Positions 57,432 to 64,000 of a stretch of 64,000 bases of DNA are shown here, one piece after another (the stretch's first letter is position 1; each line of letters opens with the position of its first letter). The position numbers were made by a program, and so were the translations under genes. Origin of the DNA: Burkholderiaceae bacterium (GTDB lineage: Bacteria > Pseudomonadota > Gammaproteobacteria > Burkholderiales > Burkholderiaceae_C); NCBI GenBank assembly GCA_026125795.1, contig JAHCKM010000006.1:1-64000 (forward strand). Direction: 5' to 3'. The notes beneath the pieces were generated by a model that was not told where the DNA came from, searched no databases, and was given only the letters and a program-made list of their open reading frames with translations.

Positions 57432-59039
57432 ATGCGCATGAGTCCGATGCTGCAGCGTGCGCTGAGCCACGCCGCGCTGGCATTCACGTTCGCCGTGCTG
57501 GCCGGCTGTGCCGGCTTGCCGCGCGACGTGCAGCGCACGCCGTCGCAGGCGATTGCCGCATCGCCGGACACCGAGCTCGGCCGCATCGCGCTTGCCTCGG
57601 CGCCCGACCGCACGCGCAGCGGCTTCAGGCTGCTGTCGTGGTGGACGCAGTCTCTGCAGGCGCGCATCGAGCTGATCCGGCGCGCGCAGGTGTCGCTCGA
57701 CGTGCAGTACTACGTGATCCACGACGACGTCACGGGCCGCCACCTGCTGCGCGCGCTGCGCGACGCGGCCGGGCGCGGCGTGCGCGTGCGCCTGCTGGTC
57801 GACGACCTGTACACCGCCGGCCTGGATCCGCTGTTGCTCGGCCTGGCGGCTCAGCCCAACGCCGAGGTGCGGCTGTTCAACCCGTTTCCGGTGGGGCGCA
57901 ACAGCCTCGGCGCGCGCCTGACCGCCTCGTTGCTGGACCTCGGGCGCGTCAACCACCGCATGCACAACAAGCTGTTGGTGGCCGACGGCGCGATGGCGGT
58001 GGCCGGCGGCCGCAACATCGGCGACGAATACTTCATGGCGCATGGCGATGCCAACTACATCGACCTTGACGCGTTCGTCGTCGGCCCGGCGGTGGCGCAG
58101 CTCGCGGCATCGTTCGACCTCTACTGGAACAGCGAGCACGTGTTCCCGCTGCAGTCGATCGTGCCGCCCGATCGCGACGCGGCCGGGCTGCGCGAACGCT
58201 TCGAGCGCTGGACCGATCCGGCGCGCGCGCCGCCGCCGCAGCCCGCGCCCAAGGGTGAGAAGGACCTGCTCGGCCAGCGCCACGTCGAAGAGGAGCTGGC
58301 CGAGGGGCGCATCGATCTGCACTGGGCCGAGGCCCAGGTGTTTGCCGACGTGCCCGAGAAGGTGATGCACCACTCGCGCCGCTGGCTGCCGCGCGTGCGG
58401 CGCGACGAGAAGACGGTGCGCCACGGCCTGATGCGCGAGCTGCTGCTGGCCCGCAAGGAGGTGATGGTCAGCTCGCCGTACCTGGTGCCCAACCCGGAAG
58501 TGATCGAAGACATTCGCGAAGGCCGCATCTGGGGCCTGCAGATCAAGCTGATCACCAACTCGCTGGCCTCCACCGACGAGCCGCTGGTGCATGCCGGGTA
58601 CCAGCGCTACCGCCGGCAGATGGTGGATCTCGGGGTCGAGCTCTACGAGGTGGCGCCGAGTCAGGTGCGCCGGGCCAAGGACCTGGGGCCGTTCGGCCAG
58701 TCGGTCGGGCGCTTCCACGCCAAGGCCGCGGCCATCGACGGCCACACGTTGTTCATCGGCTCGCTCAACTTCGACCCGCGTTCGGAGAAGTTCAACACCG
58801 AGCTCGGCCTGCTGATCCGCAGCCCGGTGCTGACCGGTCAGCTGATGAAGCTGGCCGACCTCGTGATCACGCAGGCCGCCTATCGCGTGCGACTGTCCAA
58901 GGACAAGCGAGATCTCGAATGGGTGCGGGCCGGTCCGGACGGCCGCGAGACCGTGCTCGACGCCGAGCCCGACACCAGCCCGCTCGAGCGCTGGTGGTTG
59001 TGGCTGATCGGGCCGCTGGTGCCGGACGACGTGCTCTGA
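57432..59039 (+). CDS. Phospholipase D-family lipoprotein (cardiolipin synthase-like)
   Basis: This 535-residue protein has a lipoprotein signal (VLAGC) and two HKD motifs: MHNKLLVADGAMAVAGGRN in the first half and FHAKAAAIDGHTLFIGSLN in the second. These are the catalytic halves of phospholipase D and cardiolipin-synthase enzymes. The predicted lipid anchor distinguishes it from integral cardiolipin synthases and fits an envelope or outer-membrane phospholipase. It is divergent from the deiminase gene with a 75-bp gap. Confidence 0.9.
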   Translation: MRMSPMLQRALSHAALAFTFAVLAGCAGLPRDVQRTPSQAIAASPDTELGRIALASAPDRTRSGFRLLSWWTQSLQARIELIRRAQVSLDVQYYVIHDDVTGRHLLRALRDAAGRGVRVRLLVDDLYTAGLDPLLLGLAAQPNAEVRLFNPFPVGRNSLGARLTASLLDLGRVNHRMHNKLLVADGAMAVAGGRNIGDEYFMAHGDANYIDLDAFVVGPAVAQLAASFDLYWNSEHVFPLQSIVPPDRDAAGLRERFERWTDPARAPPPQPAPKGEKDLLGQRHVEEELAEGRIDLHWAEAQVFADVPEKVMHHSRRWLPRVRRDEKTVRHGLMRELLLARKEVMVSSPYLVPNPEVIEDIREGRIWGLQIKLITNSLASTDEPLVHAGYQRYRRQMVDLGVELYEVAPSQVRRAKDLGPFGQSVGRFHAKAAAIDGHTLFIGSLNFDPRSEKFNTELGLLIRSPVLTGQLMKLADLVITQAAYRVRLSKDKRDLEWVRAGPDGRETVLDAEPDTSPLERWWLWLIGPLVPDDVL

Positions 59040-59191
59040 GGCGCGGCCCCCGAACAAACCCGGATATCCCTTTTTCAGATAGCACGACGGCGTCGGAATG
59101 AACTTCCGGTGGGTGGGGCGCGCGCTCTATCGTCGCCGCCTCGAACAACCACTCGGCTCCGATCCGCGGGGCCGGCATCCGGAGGTCGACC

Positions 59192-60364
59192 ATGTCCCGA
59201 TCCAGCCTGCCCGTGGCGGCGCTTGCCGCCGCCGCTGCCCTCGCGCTCGCCGTGCCCGCGATGGCGCAGAAGGGCGCCCTGCAAAAGCTCGGCAAAGGCG
59301 AGGGCAGCGTCGACATCGTCGCGTGGCCCGGCTACATCGAGCGCGGCAGCACCGACAAGAATTTCGACTGGGTGACCGAGTTCGAGAAGAAGAGCGGCTG
59401 CAAGGTCAACGTGAAGACCGCCGGCACCTCCGACGAGATGGTGGCGCTGATGAACGAGGGCGGCTTCGACCTCGTGACCGCCAGCGGCGACGCCAGCACG
59501 CGGCTGATCCGCGGCAAGAAGGTACAGCCGATCAACACCGCGCTGATCCCGAGCTACAAGAACGTCGACACGCGGCTGCAGAAGGCGCCGTGGCACTACG
59601 AGAACAACACCCACTACGGCGTGCCGTACCAGTGGGGCTGGAACGTGCTGATGTACAACACCAACGTCTTCAAGGACAAGCCGCCCACCAGCTGGAACGT
59701 GGTGTTCGAGGAGATGAACCTGCCCGACGGCAAGAGCAACAAGGGCCGCGTGCAGGCCTTCGACGGGCCGATCCACATCGCCGATGCGGCGATGTACCTG
59801 ATGCACAACAAGAAGGACCTCGGCATCAAGGACCCGTACGAGCTCACCGAGGATCAGTACAAGGCGGCGCTGAACCTGCTGCGCCAGCAGCGCAAGATCG
59901 TGGGCAAGTACTGGCACGACGCCTTCGTGCAGATCGACGACTTCACCAACGAGGGCGTGGTGGCGTCGGGCTCGTGGCAGTTCCAGGCCAACATCCTGAA
60001 GAGCAAGAATCGGCCGATCGCCACCACCGTGCCGGTGGAAGGCGCCACCGGCTGGGCCGACACCACGATGATGCACGCCGACGCCAAGCACCCCAACTGC
60101 GCCTACATGTGGCTCGAGCATTCGATCAGCCCCAAGGTGCAGGGCGACCTGGCGGCCTGGTTCGGCTCGGTGCCGTCGGTGCCGGCGGCGTGCAAGGGCA
60201 ATGCGCTGCTCAAGGACGACGGCTGCGCGCGCCAGGGCTTCAACGCGTTCGACAAGATCCACTTCTGGCGCACGCCGGTGACGCAGTGCAAGAGCCAGAG
60301 CGCGGGCTGCGTGCCGTACCACCGCTGGGTGACCGACTACATCGCCGTTCTGGGCGGCAGATAG
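59192..60364 (+). CDS. Putrescine/spermidine-type ABC substrate-binding protein
   Basis: This 390-residue PotD-like periplasmic protein has a signal peptide (about 1-25), VDIVAWPGYIERG, GFDLVTASGDASTRLI and the ligand-cleft aromatic residues WHYENNTHYGVPYQWGWN. It is closest in layout to the YdcS-type binding proteins of the putrescine system. GGAGG precedes the ATG. The ATPase and two permeases follow in the same order as in ydcSTUV. Confidence 0.9.
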   Translation: MSRSSLPVAALAAAAALALAVPAMAQKGALQKLGKGEGSVDIVAWPGYIERGSTDKNFDWVTEFEKKSGCKVNVKTAGTSDEMVALMNEGGFDLVTASGDASTRLIRGKKVQPINTALIPSYKNVDTRLQKAPWHYENNTHYGVPYQWGWNVLMYNTNVFKDKPPTSWNVVFEEMNLPDGKSNKGRVQAFDGPIHIADAAMYLMHNKKDLGIKDPYELTEDQYKAALNLLRQQRKIVGKYWHDAFVQIDDFTNEGVVASGSWQFQANILKSKNRPIATTVPVEGATGWADTTMMHADAKHPNCAYMWLEHSISPKVQGDLAAWFGSVPSVPAACKGNALLKDDGCARQGFNAFDKIHFWRTPVTQCKSQSAGCVPYHRWVTDYIAVLGGR

Positions 60365-60386
60365 CTCCACCGGAGGGCGGGCTGCG

Positions 60387-61391
60387 ATGACCGCTGCCGT
60401 CACGCTCGATCAAGTGTCCTGCGTGTTCGGCAGCGGCGCGTCCGCCGTGCGCGCGGTCGACGGCGTGAGCCTGACGATCGAGGCGGGTGAGTTCTTCACG
60501 CTGCTCGGCCCTTCCGGGTCCGGCAAGACCACCTGCCTGCGCATGATCGGCGGCTTCACGCTGCCGACGGCCGGGCGCATCCTCATCGGCGGCAGCGACG
60601 TGACGATGCGGCCGCCGTACGCGCGGCCGGTGAACACCGTGTTCCAGGACTACGCGCTGTTCCCGCACATGAGCATCCGCGACAACGTGGCCTATGCGCT
60701 GATGGTGCGCGGCATGCCGAAGGACGAGCGCGGGCGCAAGGCCGACGAGCTGCTCGCGCTCGTGCAGCTGCCCGGCATCGGCGAGCGCCGGCCCAGCGCG
60801 TTGTCCGGCGGACAGCGCCAGCGCGTGGCGCTGGCGCGCGCGCTGATCAGCCAGCCGCAGGTGCTGCTGCTCGACGAGCCGCTGGGCGCGCTCGACCTCA
60901 AGCTGCGCGAGCAGATGCAAAGCGAGCTCAAGGCGCTGCAGCGCAAGCTTGGCATCACGTTCCTGTTCATCACACACGATCAGCACGAGGCGCTGTCGAT
61001 GAGCGACCGCATCGGCGTGTTCAACGCCGGCCGGCTCGAGCAGGTGGGCACGCCGCACGAGGTGTACGACGCGCCGCGCACGCGCTTCGTGGCGCAGTTC
61101 GTCGGCGCGGCCAACGTGCTGGAGGGCGAGCCGGCGCGCGCGCTCACCGGCCATGCGTGCGCGATGCTGCGGCCCGAGCGCATCCGCCTGGGCCACGCGG
61201 GCGGCGCGCGCGCCAGCGGCGCGATCGCCGAGGCGCAGTACTTCGGCGCGTTCACGCGCGTGCGCGTGAGCGCCGCCGGCACCGTGCTGCAGGCCGATCT
61301 GCCCGATGGCGCCGGCCGCATCGGCGTGGGCGATGCGGTGCACCTGCACTGGGACACACAGGCGGTGCATCCGCTGGAGACGCGAGGATGA
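60387..61391 (+). CDS. Polyamine-type ABC transporter ATPase (PotA/YdcT-like)
   Basis: This 334-residue ATPase has Walker A GPSGSGKTT, signature LSGGQRQR, Walker B VLLLDEPLGALD and the C-terminal TOBE domain of PotA-type proteins. It overlaps the following permease gene by four bases (ATGA). Confidence 0.92.
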   Translation: MTAAVTLDQVSCVFGSGASAVRAVDGVSLTIEAGEFFTLLGPSGSGKTTCLRMIGGFTLPTAGRILIGGSDVTMRPPYARPVNTVFQDYALFPHMSIRDNVAYALMVRGMPKDERGRKADELLALVQLPGIGERRPSALSGGQRQRVALARALISQPQVLLLDEPLGALDLKLREQMQSELKALQRKLGITFLFITHDQHEALSMSDRIGVFNAGRLEQVGTPHEVYDAPRTRFVAQFVGAANVLEGEPARALTGHACAMLRPERIRLGHAGGARASGAIAEAQYFGAFTRVRVSAAGTVLQADLPDGAGRIGVGDAVHLHWDTQAVHPLETRG

Positions 61392-62332
61392 GTGCAGTGC
61401 TCGCGCTGCCACCGCCTGCGCGCGGGCTGCGGGTGCGCGTGTCCGACCTGCTGTACACGCGGCGCGGCCTGCTGCTGCTGGCGCTGCTCGGGCCGGCGTT
61501 GTTGTGGTTCGGCATCGTCTACCTCGGCTCGTTGTTCGCGCTGCTGGCCAACGCGTTCTTCGGCCTCGACGACTTCACCGGCCAGGTGGTGCGCGAGCTG
61601 ACGCTGAAGAACTTCATCGCGCTCGCCGAGGGCGCCAACGTCGACGCCGCGCTGCGCACGATCACGATGGCGGTGTGCGTCACGCTGGCCTGCACGGTGC
61701 TCGGCTTTCCGCTGGCGTACTACATGGCGCGCCATGCGCGCGGCGCGCGGAAGGCGCTGCTGTACATCGCGGTGATGCTGCCGCTGTGGTCGAGCTACCT
61801 GGTGCGGCTGTACGCGTGGAAGCTGCTGCTGGCGCGCGAGGGCGCGATCTCGTGGGCGGCGCAGCAGCTGCACCTGAGCTGGCTGCTCGATGCGCTGCTG
61901 TCGCTGCCGGCCGTCGGCGGCCCGAGCCTGAGCTTCTCGACGCTCGGCACGTTCATCGTCTTCGTCTACATGTGGCTGCCGTTCATGGTGCTGCCGATCA
62001 TGGCGTCGATCGAGCGCATCCCCGGCTCGCTGATCGAGGCGTCGGGGGACCTCGGCGCCGACCCGCGCACCACGTTCCGGCGCGTGGTGCTGCCGCTGGC
62101 GATGCCGGGCGTCGCGGCGGGCTCGATCTTCACGTTCTCGCTCACCCTGGGCGACTACATCATCCCGCAGGTGATCGGCGACTCCACGCTGTACATCGGC
62201 CAGATCGTCTACCGGCAGCAGGGCGTGGCCGGCAACATCCCGTTCGCGGCGGCGTTCTCGCTGGTACCGATCGTCGTGATCGGGGTTTATTTGTGGATCG
62301 CGAAAAGACAGGGAGCGTTCGATGCGCTCTGA
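61388..62332 (+). CDS. Polyamine-type ABC permease (PotB/YdcU-like)
   Basis: This 314-residue permease has the binding-protein-dependent transport layout: six helices, a periplasmic loop near residues 45-75, and the EAA loop ([20 protein letters not shown]) near 215-235. It overlaps both neighbours, so the importer genes are translationally coupled. Confidence 0.92.
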   Translation: MSAVLALPPPARGLRVRVSDLLYTRRGLLLLALLGPALLWFGIVYLGSLFALLANAFFGLDDFTGQVVRELTLKNFIALAEGANVDAALRTITMAVCVTLACTVLGFPLAYYMARHARGARKALLYIAVMLPLWSSYLVRLYAWKLLLAREGAISWAAQQLHLSWLLDALLSLPAVGGPSLSFSTLGTFIVFVYMWLPFMVLPIMASIERIPGSLIEASGDLGADPRTTFRRVVLPLAMPGVAAGSIFTFSLTLGDYIIPQVIGDSTLYIGQIVYRQQGVAGNIPFAAAFSLVPIVVIGVYLWIAKRQGAFDAL

Positions 62333-63122
62333 GGCCGGCGCGTCGTGGCCGCTGAAGACCGCCGCGTGGGCCGTGGTGGCATTTCTGCACGTGCCGCTGG
62401 CGCTGATCATCCTGTATGCGTTCAGCGCCGAGGACAAGAGCTACGTCTTTCCGCCGCCGGCGCTCACCACGCAGTGGTTCGGCGTCGCGTGGGACCGGCC
62501 CGACGTGTGGGCCGCGATCAAGCTGTCGTTCCAGGTGGCGCTCACCAGCACCGCGATCGCCATCGTGCTCGGCACGCTGGCTGCCGCCGCGCTGGCACGC
62601 GCCCGGTTCTTCGGCCGCGACGCCATCACGCTGCTGCTGATCCTGCCGATCGCGCTGCCCGGCATCATCACCGGCATCGCGCTGCGCAGCGCCTACCACA
62701 CGCTCGAGATCCCCTTCTCGTTCTGGACCATCGTGATCGGCCACGCCACCTTCTGCGTGGTGGTGGTCTACAACAACGCGGTGGCGCGGCTGCGGCGCCT
62801 CAATCCCAACCTGATCGAGGCGTCGATGGACCTGGGCGCCGACGGCTTCCAGACCGTGCGCCACGTGGTGCTGCCGCAACTCGGCTCGGCGCTGCTGGCC
62901 GGCGCGCTGCTGGCGTTTGCGCTCAGCTTCGACGAGGTGATCGTCACCACGTTCACCGCGGGTCAGCAGACCACGCTGCCGATCTGGATGCTGCAGGAGC
63001 TGATCCGCCCGCGCCAGCGGCCGGTGACCAACGTGGTGGCGGTGGTGATCATCGCGCTCACGTTCGTCCCGATCCTGCTCGCCTACCTTCTCACCCGCTC
63101 GGACGAGCCCGGCCACCGTTGA
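62322..63122 (+). CDS. Polyamine-type ABC permease (PotC/YdcV-like)
   Basis: This 266-residue permease has six helices and an EAA loop ([20 protein letters not shown]). It is the second membrane subunit of the importer and overlaps the first by 11 bases. Confidence 0.92.
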   Translation: MRSEAGASWPLKTAAWAVVAFLHVPLALIILYAFSAEDKSYVFPPPALTTQWFGVAWDRPDVWAAIKLSFQVALTSTAIAIVLGTLAAAALARARFFGRDAITLLLILPIALPGIITGIALRSAYHTLEIPFSFWTIVIGHATFCVVVVYNNAVARLRRLNPNLIEASMDLGADGFQTVRHVVLPQLGSALLAGALLAFALSFDEVIVTTFTAGQQTTLPIWMLQELIRPRQRPVTNVVAVVIIALTFVPILLAYLLTRSDEPGHR

Positions 63123-63143
63123 ACCCGCCACAAGGAGACCCCC

Positions 63144-64000
63144 ATGAACCTGCCCACCCAGCTGTTGATCGACGGCGCTTTCACCGCCGGCGAGGGCGAG
63201 GCCGAGAAGGTGCTCAACCCGTCAACCGGCGAGCTGCTGGTGGCACTGCCCGAAGCGTCGGTCGACCAGGTGCACAAGGCGGTGTCGGCGGCACGGCGTG
63301 CCTTCGACGGCTGGAGCGAGACCACCGCGGCCGAGCGTGCCCGGCTGCTGCTCAAGCTCGCCGATGCGATCGAAGCGCGCGCCGAAGAATTCGCGCGCCT
63401 GGAGTCGCTCAACTGCGGCAAGCCGTATGCGCGTGCGCTCGGCGACGAGATCCCGGCCATCGGCGATTGCTACCGCTTCTTCGCCGGGGCCGCGCGCTGC
63501 CTGAACGGTCCGCTGGCGGGCGAATACCTCGCGGGCCACACCAGCATGGTGAGGCGCGATCCGGTCGGCGTGGTGGGCTCGATCGCGCCGTGGAACTACC
63601 CTCTGATGATGGCGGCGTGGAAGATCGCGCCCGCGCTGGCGGCCGGCAACACGGTGGTGCTCAAGCCGAGCGAGCAGACGCCGCTGTCGTCGCTGCTGCT
63701 GGCGCAGGTGGCGGCCGAGATCTTTCCGAAAGGCGTGCTCAACGTCATCACCGGGCGCGGCGCCAGCGTGGGCCAGCCGCTGGTCGAGCATCCCAAGGTG
63801 GCGATGGTGAGCCTGACCGGCGACGTGGCCACCGGCCGCAAGATCCTGCAGGCGGCGAGCCACTCGCTCAAGCGCACCCACCTCGAGTTGGGTGGCAAGG
63901 CGCCGGTGATCGTGTTCGACGATGCCGACGTCGCCGCCGTGGTCGAAGGCCTCAAGGTGTTCGGCTACTACAACGCCGGGCAGGATTGCACCGCCGCCTG
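63144..64000 (+). CDS. Aldehyde dehydrogenase, gamma-aminobutyraldehyde type (3' end cut)
   Basis: The window holds the first 285 or so codons. The protein shows the ALDH NAD-binding SIAPWNYPLMMAAWKIAPAL, KPSEQTPLSS, the glycine motif SLTGDVATGR, the catalytic Glu in LELGGKAP and the catalytic Cys in GQDCTAA, where the sequence stops. AAGGAG precedes the ATG. The gene order after a YdcSTUV-type importer strongly suggests the PatD (YdcW) gamma-aminobutyraldehyde dehydrogenase of putrescine breakdown. Confidence 0.88.
   Translation, partial: MNLPTQLLIDGAFTAGEGEAEKVLNPSTGELLVALPEASVDQVHKAVSAARRAFDGWSETTAAERARLLLKLADAIEARAEEFARLESLNCGKPYARALGDEIPAIGDCYRFFAGAARCLNGPLAGEYLAGHTSMVRRDPVGVVGSIAPWNYPLMMAAWKIAPALAAGNTVVLKPSEQTPLSSLLLAQVAAEIFPKGVLNVITGRGASVGQPLVEHPKVAMVSLTGDVATGRKILQAASHSLKRTHLELGGKAPVIVFDDADVAAVVEGLKVFGYYNAGQDCTAA

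Noticed and set aside
63117-63150. TTGAACCC near the aldehyde dehydrogenase start as a further ECF site
   Set aside because: It overlaps the end of the permease gene and has no GCAAC box at the right distance.
1-64000. CRISPR arrays, tRNA or rRNA genes, insertion sequences
   Set aside because: No regularly spaced repeats, cloverleaf-like genes, rRNA signatures or transposase genes were seen on reading through; a tRNA scan was not run.

Overview
The window is GC-rich chromosomal DNA with dense genes, mostly short intergenic gaps and no rRNA, tRNA, transposase or CRISPR array that I could see. The gene content points to a betaproteobacterium of the order Burkholderiales, probably of the Rubrivivax/Leptothrix/Methylibium kind: a Bug-type (TctC) solute-binding protein, a polyhydroxyalkanoate-system protein, divergent LysR and HxlR regulators, and type VI secretion parts. 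That placement is inference from gene content, not from a marker gene.

Layout. (1) 1-5.6 kb: a secreted fragment, two alpha/beta hydrolases, an O-methyltransferase coupled to a small membrane protein, and a Bug protein divergent from a LysR regulator. (2) 5.6-35.4 kb: the centre of interest, a 30-kb envelope, signalling and export locus. It holds an ECF sigma/anti-sigma/caspase-like operon, an OmpA-like protein, the type VI accessory protein TagH, a FecR-domain protein, a haem-binding HAMP sensor, a Ser/Thr kinase, TssL, TssM, TagF and a second caspase-like protein. A complete type I exporter operon follows (TolC, twin-FHA membrane protein, HlyD-type adaptor, parvulin-like isomerase, and an ABC exporter with two cyclic-nucleotide-binding domains and an intact C39 peptidase). 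Downstream, on the other strand, are two near-identical double-glycine peptides, a third candidate peptide, a PP2C phosphatase, a second Ser/Thr kinase and four small membrane or secreted proteins. (3) 35.4-45.5 kb: asparaginase, thioesterase, E1 alpha/beta dehydrogenase, ketopantoate-reductase-like protein, a large coiled-coil protein, a GH15 glucoamylase-like enzyme and a PHA-system protein. (4) 45.6-55 kb: APH-family kinase, an enolase paralogue, DUF1028, a dipeptide-type ABC transporter split by a 567-bp palindrome-rich gap, cupin, DUF1080 lipoprotein, a probable halohydrin dehalogenase and DUF488. (5) 55-64 kb: AhpD/CMD-type protein divergent from an HxlR-like regulator, secreted agmatine-deiminase-like enzyme, phospholipase-D lipoprotein, then a putrescine-type ABC importer operon ending in an aldehyde dehydrogenase cut by the window edge.

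How the central locus fits together. Eight transcription units carry the same bipartite element upstream, a GAAC-core hexamer (usually TGAACCG) followed by exactly 14 bases and then GCAAC. They are the alpha/beta hydrolase at 1103, the OmpA-like gene, the TolC exporter operon, peptide genes A and B, the second kinase, and two small membrane-protein units. The fixed spacing and the GAAC core look like an ECF-sigma promoter, and the ECF gene at 7086-7673 is the natural candidate regulator. I infer a coordinated system in which an ECF switch (with a co-transcribed caspase-like protease), Ser/Thr phosphorylation read by FHA domains, and a C39/ABC/HlyD/TolC pump together make, mature and export small cysteine-free peptides. 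I do not recognise this combination as a described system.
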